Shown: positions 9,638 through 18,279, counted from the stretch's first letter. The stretch: 64,000 nucleotides of DNA from Paenibacillus larvae subsp. larvae (GCF_002003265.1 NZ_CP019687.1:1178001-1242000); one strand, 5' to 3'. The notes: generated from the letters alone by a model not told the origin. Numbers and translations: made by a program.

Positions 9638-10395
9638 TTGGAAAATCCGGACTTGTTTTGGGGCTCTTCTCTGAAGGAATTGAAACAAGGTTATAGGGAA
9701 CTGGAAACCCATTTTGTATGTATTCTATGCGGGAGAGCAGTTGAAAAAGGAGTTATCTATCAGGAATACGGTATTTTCTATGAAGCGGAGAGGTTCACCC
9801 GCCTTCATATTGAACATACCCACGGATCGGTATTTGATTATCTGATCCAGCTGGATAAGAAGCTGACCGGTCTGACAGATCACCAAAGTAGTCTTCTTCG
9901 CCTCTTTTATCAAGGGAAAAATGATAGCCAAATCCAGCAGGAACTCGGAATCGGCAGCGTCTCGACCATTCGGAATCACCGTTTTGTTCTGAAAGAGAAA
10001 GAACGGCAGGCCAAAGTATTTCTTACCATGATGGAGCTGCTTAAAGAGAAAGACCGCCATGCTCCGGAGTTTGTCCCCTTGACCCCTCAGCGAAAATGGT
10101 AGATGACCGTTACAACATCACGAAGGAAGAGAACGAAAAATTGCTTCACAAGTATTTTCCCGAAGGAACGGACGGACCTTTGACCAGCTTTAGGTCTCTT
10201 CAGGAAAAACACAAGCTGGTTGTGTTAAAAGAAATGATCAAGCGTTTTGAGAGTGGGAAGATTTATACGGAAAAAGAAGTGAATAGGATTCTTGCGGCCG
10301 CTTACGAGGATTATGCGATACTAAGGCGTTACCTGATTGAATACAGATTTTTGGACAGAAAACCGGACGGAAGCCAATATTGGAAGAAAGACTAA
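9638..10395 (+). pseudogene. DUF2087 transcriptional regulator split by a frameshift
   Basis: The first part (TTG 9638 or earlier, to 10102) has an N-terminal domain with a CILC zinc-like pair and a helix-turn-helix (LTDHQSSLLRLFYQGKNDSQ, then IQQELGIGSVSTIRNH). The second part (10096-10395) is a DUF2087 domain (KYFPEG to YRFLDRKPDGSQYW). In related Bacillales proteins I recall the two as one chain of about 250 residues. Inserting one base after GTCCCCTT (about 10080) joins them as FVPLDPSAKMVDDRY. Two overlapping cistrons (ATGGTAG overlap) remain possible. Confidence 0.6.
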
Positions 10396-10772
10396 CCGAA
10401 AGGATGAAAAGCCAGATGAGCAGAATAAATAAAGAGCACAGAGCCGAATTGCAGCAGGCTTATAAAGAACTCAAGAAACGGGCTGCCGTCTATCAGATCA
10501 GAAATACAATGAACGGCAAGCTTTTTATAGATTCGACCTTGAACTTAAAAACGTTAAACGGAGAAAAGTTTATGCTGAATATGGGAACGCATAATAATCG
10601 GTCCCTCCAGCAAGAATGGAAGGAATTCGGTGAGGATGCTTTTGTTTTCGAGGTCCTGGAAGAGCTTAAAAAAACCGAGAACGAGTATGTGGATATAAAA
10701 GATGAGTTGAAAAAGCTGAAAGACAAATGGCTTGGGCAGGTTCAACCTTACGGGGAAAAAGGGTATAACTAA
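10380..10772 (+). CDS. GIY-YIG nuclease family protein
   Basis: A 130-residue protein with a GIY-YIG-like fold signature: AVYQIRNTMNGKLFIDSTLN corresponds to the two short strands GVYxI..TxNGKxYIGST, and NMGTHNNRSLQQEWKEFGED to the following helices. The second motif is IDST rather than YIGS, and the first is AVY, so catalytic activity is doubtful. TTG 10380 has a GGAAG sequence 8 bases upstream and overlaps the DUF2087 stop; ATG 10404 is the alternative. Role unknown. Confidence 0.65.
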   Translation: MEERLTERMKSQMSRINKEHRAELQQAYKELKKRAAVYQIRNTMNGKLFIDSTLNLKTLNGEKFMLNMGTHNNRSLQQEWKEFGEDAFVFEVLEELKKTENEYVDIKDELKKLKDKWLGQVQPYGEKGYN

Positions 10773-11067
10773 CGGAAGGCGCATCCGGCAAGCCTATGAC
10801 AACGATAATCCCGGCATAGAGGAAAGATAACTTCAAAAGGAGTTTTGTTGGTTGTTGATCTTCAAATCATCTGCCAGATCACCGGGTTTTGAAAAGTTTA
10901 TTCATGGAACTAAAAACAGCAGAGGAAGCGCAGGTTCAGTTTCCTCTATGTGACAAAGACCAGTACCCCAACCCTGGTCTTCTTAGAATTTCAAAAGAAA
11001 GTCAAATTGCCCTTGACCCTGACCTTAGGGGAGCCCCTACGCTATAAAAGGAAAGGAGGTAAGAATA
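10773..11067 (+). promoter_or_regulatory. MerR-type promoter region with tandem hairpins
   Basis: TTGACC at 11013-11018 is followed, 19 bases on, by TACGCT (11038-11043); the spacer CTGACCTTAGGGGAGCCCC is a partial dyad. A long 19-bp spacer holding a dyad is the hallmark of promoters controlled by MerR-family activators, here probably by the downstream regulator itself. Two perfect stem-loops lie upstream: AGAGGAA/TTCCTCT (10921-10947) and AAGACCAG/CTGGTCTT (10956-10981); neither has a T tract. Confidence 0.55.
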
Positions 11068-11811
11068 CTGCTCTACACGGTAAAAGAGGTCGCAGCCTTA
11101 TCACAAGTAACTGTAAAGACTCTACATCATTATCATAAGATAGAGCTTTTGCTTCCATACGAGATCAGTGAAGCGGGATACCGCTTGTATGGTGTAAAAG
11201 AACTGGAGCGTTTGCAGCAGATTTTATTTTACAGGGAGCTTGATTTTCCATTGGAGAAGATTAAACAGCTTCTTGAAGGCGAATCGCGGTTGGGTATTTT
11301 GTCCGACCAGAAGGACCTTCTCTTAGCCCGAAAACAGAGACTGGATCGCCTGATACAAACATTGGACGAATCAATAGAATCTGTCGTGAAAGGAGAAGTT
11401 ATGGATCAATCAAGCATGTTCAAAGGGTTTGAAAGCGAACAAAAATGGAAAAATGCCTTAGCCGAGCACAAAGAATATTTGAAAGAGACTTATGGTTTGG
11501 ATATTCTTGAAGACAGGCCAATAGATGTTAAAGATATGAACGAAAAGGCTTCCCGGGCGGATCGTTTTATGGAGGAAATGGCCAAAGCTCTCAAAGCCGG
11601 AATGAAATTTGACGACGAAACCGTTAGGGGCTTGATCAGGGAACATATTGATTTTCTGAATCAGAATGTTCATGCCACAAGCGCTGAAGATTTTGCTTTA
11701 CAAGCCCGGTTTTTCCTGGATGATGACTTTCATCGCAATATAATGGAGTCAAGGCAGACAGGTCTGGCATATTATCTTTTTACCGCTGCGGAATCTTATG
11801 CGGTAAAGTGA
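11068..11811 (+). CDS. MerR-family regulator with TipAS effector domain
   Basis: A transcriptional activator: an N-terminal MerR helix-turn-helix (VKEVAALSQVTVKTLHHYHK), a dimerisation coiled coil around residues 70-110, and a C-terminal TipAS domain (about 130-247) that in relatives binds thiopeptide-like or other antibiotics. The start is probably CTG at 11068, preceded at 8 bases by AAAGGAGG; starting at the downstream TTG 11149 would cut the DNA-binding helices. It is followed immediately by a terminator that an insertion sequence has split. No regulated drug-resistance gene is adjacent, so autoregulation is the visible target. Confidence 0.85.
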   Translation: MLYTVKEVAALSQVTVKTLHHYHKIELLLPYEISEAGYRLYGVKELERLQQILFYRELDFPLEKIKQLLEGESRLGILSDQKDLLLARKQRLDRLIQTLDESIESVVKGEVMDQSSMFKGFESEQKWKNALAEHKEYLKETYGLDILEDRPIDVKDMNEKASRADRFMEEMAKALKAGMKFDDETVRGLIREHIDFLNQNVHATSAEDFALQARFFLDDDFHRNIMESRQTGLAYYLFTAAESYAVK

Positions 11812-11815
11812 GAAA

Positions 11816-11833
11816 AAAAGGCATCCTAAACAA
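11816..11833 (+). terminator. Left half of the merR terminator, split by an insertion sequence
   Basis: AAAAGGCATCCTA (11816-11828) is the exact complement of TAGGATGCCTTTT at 13511-13523. Removing the insertion and one CAA copy rebuilds a 13-bp perfect stem with the 7-base loop AACAAAA, just after the regulator's stop codon. Confidence 0.85.
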
Positions 11834-11901
11834 TGATATGCTCCCCTCATAGTAGACAGGTGAAATAATAAAAACCTGCTACTATGAAGGGAGCATTTCT
11901 T

Positions 11902-12579
11902 ATGTCTAAAGTCCAGTACAACGCGAAGGAGAAATTCGCCATGATCGAAGAAATCGAAAGTGGTGAGCTTGGTCTTATGGGCGTGGCGTATAAGTATGGG
12001 ATATCGAAATCAACCCTGGTGAAATGGCGACGCCGATATGACGTCTATGGTTTGGAAGGACTAGAAGTTCGAACAAAGAACCGCAGCTATTCTGCAGAAC
12101 TTAAGCTTCAGGCGGTGTTGGATTACCTTAAGGGGGAATTATCCCAATGCGACATCATTCATAAATACAAGATTGCGAGCAGAACACAGCTATCGAACTA
12201 GGTGAAGAAGTATAATAGTCATAGCAGCTTAAAGACCTATCAAGGGGGAGCAAAGGCTATGACGAAGGGACGTAAGACAACCTGGCAGGAACGGTTGGAG
12301 ATTGTTCAATATTGTCTGACACATAACCAGGACTATAGGAAGACAGCGGAGCAGTATCAGGCTTCCTGCCAACAGGTATACCAGTGGGTGAAGAAATATC
12401 AGGACGGTGGGCAAGAAGCGCTACAGGATGGCCGAGGACGTAAGAAGGCAGAAGAAGAATTAACCGACGCCGACCGCCAGAAGCTTGCGATGAAGAAGAT
12501 GGAGGCAGAAATTGAACGTCTACGAGCGGAGAATGCACTCTTAAAAAAGTTAGAGGAACTCGAAAGAAGGGGACGCTAA
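11902..12579 (+). pseudogene. IS3-family transposase OrfA, interrupted by an amber codon
   Basis: DNA-binding subunit of the transposase. Two helix-turn-helix segments are seen (EEIESGELGLMGVAYKYGIS and CLTHNQDYRKTAEQYQASCQ) followed by a leucine-rich coiled coil (MKKMEAEIERLRAENALLKK). The TAG at 12199-12201 interrupts RTQLSN-VKKYNSH where copy 2 has tryptophan at the matching place (RWISKY), so TGG to TAG is likely. ATG 11902 follows GGGAG. Confidence 0.85.
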
Positions 12580-13460
12580 GTCAAGTACGTCAAAAAAATA
12601 TCTATCTCGCCATACAAACGATTCTGCAAGACGGGAAATTCAGCATAAAAACGCTGTGTGAAATTGTGGAGATTCCGCGATCAAGCTATTACAAATGGCT
12701 AAAACGTAAGCCCAGTGTACGTGAACAGGAAAACCGCATGCTCACAGAAGCGATGATGGCGCTCTATGAGAAGGTAGGAGGTATCTACGGGTACCACAGA
12801 TTAACGCTTCACATATGCAGAGAAACACAGCAGCGGATTAACCACAAATGCATCCAGCGCCTCATGAAGCTAAAGAGGCATTCAGTCGGTGATTCGCAGA
12901 AGTCGAAAGAAATATGCATCGTCAACTCCTCAGCACGTGGCTGAGAACCTGTTGAACCGTGAATTCGCTGCGACAAAGCCGAATGAGAAATGGGTAACGG
13001 ATGGTAACGGAATTCAAATATGGTCACGGTCAAAAGGCGTATTTAAGCGCCGTTTTAGACTTCTATGGCAATACGATTGCTGTCTTACGTTTTCGGGCAC
13101 TCCAACAATAATGGCCTCGTGTTTCAAACCGTCAACAAGGCGATACAAGCGGCATCGGGCAGCAGGCCCATGCTGCATAGTGACCGGGGCTTTCAATATA
13201 CCTCGCAAAAATTCAAAAAGATCCTGGAGAAAGGAAACATCATGCAGAGCATGTCTCAAGTTGGCAGATGTATCGATAATGGCCCCATGGAATCCTTCTG
13301 GGGAGCCCTAAAATGTGAGAAGTATTATTTGCATACTTACCATACCTTTGAAGATCTCGAAAGGGACATTGAGGCTTACATTTACTTTTACAATTACGAG
13401 CGATTACAAGCGAAATTAAACGGCCTTAGTCCGATGGAATTCAGGATCAAGGCCGCTTAA
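12560..13460 (+). pseudogene. IS3-family transposase OrfB (DDE integrase), multiple frameshifts
   Basis: Reached by a -1 shift at AAAAAAG (about 12543). Fragments in all three frames match an rve-type integrase in order: IPRSSYYKWLKRKPSVREQE, then RRSRKKYASSTPQHVAENLL, then KWVTD, TEFKYGHGQKAYLSAVLDFY, and finally HSDRGFQYTSQKFKKILEKG with GPMESFWGALKCEKYY. The last piece holds the second Asp and the Glu of the DDE triad. Frame changes near 12880, 12997 and 13095 destroy the gene. Confidence 0.85.
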
Positions 13461-13510
13461 CTAATTTTTATTATTTGTACTGTCTACTTGACAGGGTGCA
13501 GTTCACAAAA

Positions 13511-13523
13511 TAGGATGCCTTTT
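13511..13523 (+). terminator. Right half of the split merR terminator
   Basis: TAGGATGCCTTTT, the complement of 11816-11828, lies six bases beyond the right IS end, after the CAA duplication. Confidence 0.8.
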
Positions 13524-13582
13524 CGCGTCGTTCCGTCCGATCGCACGGCACAGTTGATAGTGGTCAAAGCCTCTAGTTTTTA

Positions 13583-13947
13583 TTTGCAATTCAACTATTC
13601 GCGTAGGATGCGACATAGCCGCGCTATATGGCGGTCGGCTTAATTGATTTCAATCCACGCATCCGCGTAGGATGCGACATTGAAAACCAAAATAACCTTT
13701 CGGAAATTATCCATTTCAATCCACGCATCCGCGTAGGATGCGACGGGAATAGCAATCAATTCGGTTTGTATTTTGATGATGATTTCAATCCACGCATCCG
13801 CGTAGGATGCGACATTTACATCTGCTTCAGTTGCATATTTGTAATTGTTATTTCAATCCACGCATCCGCGTAGGATGCGACAGGAATTGTTTCCTGAGGG
13901 TGTTTCAGATGATGTATTTCAATCCACGCATCCGCGTAGGATGCGAC
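13583..13947 (-). CRISPR. Type I-C CRISPR array 1: six repeats, five spacers
   Basis: The 32-base repeat on the plus strand begins ATTTCAATCCACGCATCC and ends GCGTAGGATGCGAC. The minus strand therefore ends in ATTGAAAT, the usual transcript orientation of I-C repeats. Perfect repeats start at 13647, 13713, 13782, 13850 and 13916; the one ending at 13614 is degenerate (about 24/32), marking the leader-distal end. Spacers are 32-37 bases. No cas gene is intact in the window, so any interference would need proteins encoded elsewhere. Confidence 0.97.
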
Positions 13948-14124
13948 AGCGAAATTTGAACAAAACAATCAAAATTGAACATTTTTTTGATTAAATCATT
14001 CAAACAATGATTTTTTGATTCAAATTTATTACAATCAAATATACCTATATCCAGATATTTGTATATTTTTGGTGAAATAATGGTGCGAATCTCCCGGGAT
14101 TTTCATGTGCACTATACATTCGCA
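13948..14124 (-). promoter_or_regulatory. CRISPR leader of array 1
   Basis: An AT-rich stretch adjoins the newest repeat, then come GTGCGAAT and ATTCGCAC (14082-14089 and 14117-14124) as an 8-bp inverted repeat around CCCGGGA and GTGCAC motifs, as I recall for I-C leaders. Position and orientation match transcription leftward into the array. Confidence 0.7.
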
Positions 14125-14180
14125 CTAGAAAATGAATAGACCTTCCAAATCAATTACTTCTTTTACACCCGTTAGCCTTA
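14125..14180 (-). pseudogene. Probable 3' scrap of a type I-C cas2 gene
   Basis: The minus-strand frame ending at TAG 14125-14127 reads RLTGVKEVIDLEGLFIF. The recalled Cas2 C-terminus of I-C systems ends in HIGAKPSIDLEDPLIF; the shared G.K..IDLE...IF pattern and the position right beside the leader, where cas2 normally ends, support the call. Upstream the frame has a stop and no more similarity, so most of the cas operon is gone from here. 14181-14452 shows no coding sequence. Confidence 0.4.
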
Positions 14181-14452
14181 ATATCGATTGACGTAATATC
14201 TACCCTATCACCTGCTTATGAAAACATTTGTCAGTTACAAATGTCCAATTACAGAAGTACACTCCTTTTCACTTCCATAATACCCCATATCAGCTTCCAT
14301 TACTAGCGCGAGAAATATCCAACATGGCATATATTTACCTCTATGGAAAACCCAATTCCACAATTCAAATGCCCTCCCATCACCTTCCCTATTCATTTAT
14401 TAGTCAATATGCCTCAAAAAATAAATGTAATATGGTTAAACTAGCATTCCCG

Positions 14453-15085
14453 CTAATAAAGCCTTTTCTCGTAGCTTTCCTTAAGTCCCTTGGCAATTAT
14501 TTCTTCCGTAAAATCTTCACGATTTACATGAGCAACCAACATTTTGGAAACTTTAGGGAGCAGGTCTTGATTCAACCATGAACCTGCCTCCCAGGTTTGC
14601 GAGCGTTTGAAAGCTTTAGCGCAATGGACATAGCACTCTTCCACTTCAACTCCAATACCCAGTAAAGGCGTTTTTTCCCTCGCTTGCATGCGGTTCATCA
14701 GTTCGGGATTTTTTGTTATGCATGCCCGACCATTAATACGAAGTGTCTCTTCCAGACCAGGAATTAAAAAAATGAGACCAATCCTGGGACTCGACAAAAT
14801 GTTGCGGACTGAGTCTATACGTCGGTTCCCCGGCCGTTCCGGAATAACGAGATGCTTATCATCTAAAACCAGCACAAAACCCGCAGCATCCCCGCGTGGC
14901 GATACATCACAATTGCCTTCTTTGTCTGAGGTTGAAATAAATATTAGGGGCGTCTTCGCAATAAATTCACGACAGTATGAATCTATATGGTGTATGGATT
15001 TGTGCTTTGCCACTTCACTGGAATTCCCAATCAACTCCCTAACCTGCTTCTCCTCAGTTAAAACATCCTGGAAACAAAGATTCAT
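14453..15085 (-). CDS. Pyridoxamine 5'-phosphate oxidase-like flavin-binding protein
   Basis: A 210-residue protein of the PNPOx-like split-barrel family (the MSMEG_1061 / FMN-binding subgroup). Seen: FISTSDKEGNCDVSPRGDAAG, the usual first strands with an FMN-site SPRGD, LVIPERPGNRRIDSVRNIL, and a C-terminal CYVHCAKAFKRSQTW, typical of this subgroup. Likely reduces or binds a flavin-type substrate; the substrate is unknown. ATG 15085 follows AGGAAAAAG. Confidence 0.85.
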   Translation of the reverse strand: MNLCFQDVLTEEKQVRELIGNSSEVAKHKSIHHIDSYCREFIAKTPLIFISTSDKEGNCDVSPRGDAAGFVLVLDDKHLVIPERPGNRRIDSVRNILSSPRIGLIFLIPGLEETLRINGRACITKNPELMNRMQAREKTPLLGIGVEVEECYVHCAKAFKRSQTWEAGSWLNQDLLPKVSKMLVAHVNREDFTEEIIAKGLKESYEKRLY

Positions 15086-15320
15086 GACTTTTTCCTTTCT
15101 GGTTTTATTCTTGTCAAGTCCGCTGTTGCGTTGTTATTCGTTGTATGTACCATCGTAACATAACATCATTTAGATAACATATCATTGATCTTACTTCTAG
15201 AGGAAATTTACGGTTAAAATTAGCTAAGAGATCATTTAAACAAAAAGGTAAATAATTAAGAGTCATATAAACATACATAATACTATTATTGACGAAAACT
15301 CGACAAGGGGGATTATGGAA

Positions 15321-15915
15321 ATGTCAGAAAGTATGAATGCACTACTGAAAGCAAATGCAGAAGCAGATTTGCCTGCTATTGAGTTTCACCCAATCAAGGG
15401 AAGTTGCTTTACTTACTTGCAAAGATGAAAGGCTCAAGGGATATTTTGGAAACGGAACTCTTGGAGAGTATAGTAGTATTTGGCTGGCTCGTACCTTACC
15501 TGAAGATGGACAACTCATCACACTTGAATTTGATCCCAAGCATACAAAAGTAGCTGAAGAAAACATAAGAAACGCCGGGTTAGATTATAAAATTGAAGTC
15601 ATTACAGATCCTGCACTCGAAACATTGCCAACCCTTAAGGGAAGAGGGTTCTCTGATTTTGACCTAATCTTTATTGATGCTGATAAACTTAATAACCCCT
15701 ACTATCTGAAATGGGCCCTTGGCTTTCCAGACCAGGTACGGTTATTAATTATTGGGGATAATGTACACAATGAAGATGTAATTGAGAATAACAGTGATGA
15801 CATAAATGTGCATGAGGTTCGTCAATTTATTGATTTGTCATATGAAGAGTCACATATAGATTCAACTGCTATTCAAACTGTAGGTATAAAAGGATATGAC
15901 GGGTTTGTTCTTTGA
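15321..15915 (+). pseudogene. Family 3 O-methyltransferase, two frameshifts near the N-terminus
   Basis: A SAM-dependent O-methyltransferase of the caffeoyl-CoA type. The frame from ATG 15321 gives MSESMNALLKANAEADLPAI; a shifted frame continues KLLYLLAKMKGSRDILET; the third continues GTLGEYSSIWLARTLPEDGQ and then the SAM-binding LITLEFDPKH and FDLIFIDADK motifs to the stop at 15915. Adding one base near 15403 and one near 15452 restores a normal protein of about 197 residues. AAGGGG precedes the start. Confidence 0.8.
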
Positions 15916-16194
15916 GTTGTAAAAGTGGGGAACTGATTATTCGGCTTTTTTCTTTCCAAAATAATAATTTGTGAAACAGTTTGTAGACCATGTCCTATCC
16001 CCTACTTAGGTCTTTCAAGATTTATGTTGAATTGATAAATTTCCCTTCAGGTGAAAACGTTTTTCTAGCATAAGTGGCCGGCTCGATCTGAGATAAAACA
16101 GAAAACTGAAGCAACCTATTTTAGGCAAGGCCGGTCCATTTTAAGTAAAATCAAATACAACCAAAAAGAGCATTTTGAGTAGGATTTATCGGAA
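15916..16194. other. Non-coding spacer before CRISPR array 2
   Basis: No gene, leader-like sequence or repeat is visible. It adjoins the degenerate, leader-distal end of array 2. Confidence 0.4.
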
Positions 16195-16634
16195 GTTTCA
16201 ATCCATGCATTCCACGTAGGATGCGACTAGAAATTTACGATACGACTGGTATTGTGACACCTATAATTTCAATCCACGCATCCACATGGGATGCGACCTT
16301 TAGCGTTGTTCGAAACTGCAATTACTTCATGATTTCAATCCACGCATCCGCGTAGGATGCGACGCGTGCGGACGGCCGCCACATAATCGGGGTTTTTATT
16401 TCAATCCACGCATCCGCGTAGGATGCGACATTCGCCTGTCGCCATATGACACTGGCCACAGAACGATTTCAATCCACGCATCCGCGTAGGATGCGACCAT
16501 ATCGTGAGTCAGGCGACTTACGATTCATACCGTATTTCAATCCACGTATCCGCGTAGGATGCGACACCCTTCGGCTTCTGCAACAGCAGATACCCGGTCA
16601 TAATTTCAATCCACGCATCCGCGTAGGATGCGAC
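16195..16634 (-). CRISPR. Type I-C CRISPR array 2: seven repeats, six spacers, leaderless
   Basis: Same repeat and orientation as array 1. Repeats start at 16195 (33 bases, degenerate with one extra base), 16266 (changed in the stem), 16332, 16398, 16466, 16534 (one change) and 16603. The degenerate end is again on the left. To the right, where a leader is expected, about 28 bases that could be a partial spacer run straight into a truncated bacteriocin gene. The array therefore looks fossil, without promoter or acquisition site. Confidence 0.95.
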
Positions 16635-16662
16635 ATTGACTCGTATTGACGCACGTCGCGCT

Positions 16663-17107
16663 CTGGAAAAAGCCCATCCAAGCCTGAGAAATAAAAAGCA
16701 ACAGGAGAATAGCTAAAACCTTAATTTCTAATAATATGACTAAGTTGATTAGAATCAGGATGATTCCATTTAACTCAAATAACGCATCTTTAATAAACAC
16801 TTTATGCATCCATGTTCTAATAGGCAGGATTTTGAATTCCTTCACTTTATAAAGGTAGGAGATGAATAAAAGGAGAAGAAGAACATATTTCAAGAATAGT
16901 GGATACCAAAAAATGGTTAAAGGGAACGCGCATTTAAAAAAAGTTTCTGACAAAGTGAAGCATGTGCTTAACATTCTGCAAATGTTAGTAGGTAATAAGT
17001 AAATTCGTCACTGAAAAATCTCATTTTTTTTGAAAAATGAAGTCGATAATGCTTTTTTATAAAAAGAACTAGGTATTGCAATATATAAAAAAGCTTTTTG
17101 GGAACAT
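16663..17107 (-). pseudogene. Circular-bacteriocin membrane protein (CirB/CclB-like), 5' fragment with frameshift
   Basis: ATG 17107 follows a perfect GGAGG at 5 bases. The frame starts MNVPKKLFYILQYLVLFIKK and runs to FTYYLLTFAEC; after one missing base near 16980 the next frame continues with MLSTCFTLSETFFKCAFPL and helices (YVLLLLLFISYL, IILILINLVILLEI) to AWMGFFQ, where it meets the CRISPR array. About 145 residues of what in cirB/cclB relatives is a several-hundred-residue membrane protein remain. Assignment rests on position next to the bacteriocin gene and membrane character; family match is inferred. Confidence 0.5.
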
Positions 17108-17166
17108 TCATAAGACCTCCAAAACCTCTGAATCCATATATGCATTGAAATTGATGAATAAATAAA

Positions 17167-17220
17167 ATAAAACAAGGGATTTAAGGGATTATCATTGAGT
17201 TTGGTAATCCCTTGTTTTAT
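17167..17220 (-). terminator. Terminator of the bacteriocin structural gene
   Basis: A 15-bp perfect stem (ATAAAACAAGGGATT with its complement at 17206-17220) follows the structural gene by 6 bases on the minus strand and is followed by an AT-rich tract. Confidence 0.8.
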
Positions 17221-17226
17221 GGTTAA

Positions 17227-17421
17227 TTACCAGTCAATGATTGTCTTTTTACCAGCCCATTTTATCATGTACCCTATTCCATTAGATAAAAACCATGCTG
17301 CACCACCTGCAATTCCAGCACAAAGAGATAAGGCCGACACGATAGATAAACCGTTAAAAACTGCATTAATTACTTGAGCAGCATTTTCTGCAGAAATACC
17401 ACTTGCAATTAATTCAAACAT
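17227..17421 (-). CDS. Circular bacteriocin precursor (AS-48/circularin/amylocyclicin class)
   Basis: A 64-residue precursor. A probable three-residue leader MFE precedes a 61-residue core from Leu4 to Trp64. The core has the amphipathic multi-helix, Gly/Ala/Ile-rich pattern of circular bacteriocins: GISAENAAQVINAVFNGLS, a Gly-rich AGIAGGAAWFLSNGIGY hairpin, then basic IKWAGKKTIIDW. A C-terminal Trp joined to an N-terminal Leu is the ligation pair of amylocyclicin-type peptides. One Cys (in SLCAG) is unusual for the class. GGGGG precedes ATG 17421. Neighbours are a SpoIIM/DUF95 membrane protein and a CirB-like fragment, as in known clusters. No ATPase or separate immunity gene is seen, so production is doubtful. 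Confidence 0.8.
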   Translation of the reverse strand: MFELIASGISAENAAQVINAVFNGLSIVSALSLCAGIAGGAAWFLSNGIGYMIKWAGKKTIIDW

Positions 17422-17449
17422 ATTATCACCCCCTCGAAGTTAATATGAT

Positions 17450-18279
17450 TTATAGACAAGGCATAAAGCCTCGGCTACCATAAGAATAAATTCGGAGACA
17501 TTCATCACCTCTTGCGATTACTTTTCTAGTTCGTTCTGAGATAGTGTTTTGTTTATTAGCAAAAAAATAAATAATGTATAAGATAATTGCACCTACACTT
17601 GCAAATATAAAATTCCAAGATGTTGCTGAAATTAAAGTAAGAACTGCTACTGTCGAGAAAATCAGCTTTGACCCAATAGAGACAAAATATATTTCATTTA
17701 TCAATTTTCTATCTCCAATTTTCAAAGCTTCAATGAAAGCAGCAAAAATCAACAACACATTAGAAACAAGATAGGTTTTTAAAATCTTTTTTTTGTTCTT
17801 TAGAATGGATTCATTTTTAAATACAATTTTTAACATTTTTGCAGAAATAACAAATGCTATTGAGAGTAATAACATGGTGGAAAGTGTTTCCGGGAGGAAA
17901 TGAGGGTATGTACTTATTGCTGCAATAAGTCCTTTTTCCTTTAAAATAATTGCAAAACTTTCTCCAAAAACAAAATACGTAGCTATTACAGGAATTGCAG
18001 ATACAATATAGAAGAAGATAGAGCAAAATATAATGATTAAACCAATGATAAAATTATGGGAAAAATTTGGAAAAAAGTTTCAAGGACATTCAATCCATCA
18101 AAACCTATTGTTTTGATTTGATCTGTATCTTCGAAAACAAAACCATAAATAAAACCTACTAAAATACTTAGACCAATTAAGAAGATGGCTGCTTTATGTC
18201 CAACAGAAATATAGGCTTTCATATTCACTTCACCAAAACCTTTTAAAAGATAATAGAAAACTCTACTTATTTTTAACAC
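17450..18279 (-). pseudogene. SpoIIM/DUF95-family membrane protein of the bacteriocin cluster, frameshifted
   Basis: DUF95 (SpoIIM-like) membrane proteins accompany circular bacteriocin genes and are thought to aid maturation, export or immunity. The first frame gives RVFYYLLKGFGEVNMKAYIS to LNVLETFFQIFP; the next gives HNFIIGLIIIFCSIFFYIV, FGESFAIILKEKGLIAAIS, YPHFLPETLSTMLLLSIAF and on to the stop at 17450. One missing T in the T run near 18065 explains the break (LETFFQIFSHNFIIG). About 276 residues if repaired. The start is GTG 18279 or ATG 18222. Confidence 0.7.

Larger units (their letters stand above)
11834..13505 (+). mobile_element. IS3-family (IS150-like) insertion sequence, copy 1, degenerate
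   Basis: The 1672-bp element has imperfect inverted ends of about 26 bp starting TGATATGCTCCCC on the left and, read inward from the right, TGAACTGCACCC, both ending in GTAGACAG. The flanking trinucleotide CAA is duplicated (11831-11833 and 13506-13508). It carries the usual two overlapping frames with a slippery AAAAAAG between them. An in-frame TAG in orfA and at least three frame changes in orfB make it inactive on its own. Confidence 0.9.

Noticed and set aside
13628-13873. Open frame with repeated FNPRIRVGCD units across array 1
   Set aside because: The protein repeat is simply the translation of the CRISPR repeat; no ribosome site and no codon bias.
16606-16974. A 122-codon minus-strand frame covering the last CRISPR repeat, as an intact gene
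   Set aside because: Only the part before about 16663 looks like a membrane protein; the end is CRISPR repeat sequence read as protein, and the real start is 17107 in another frame.
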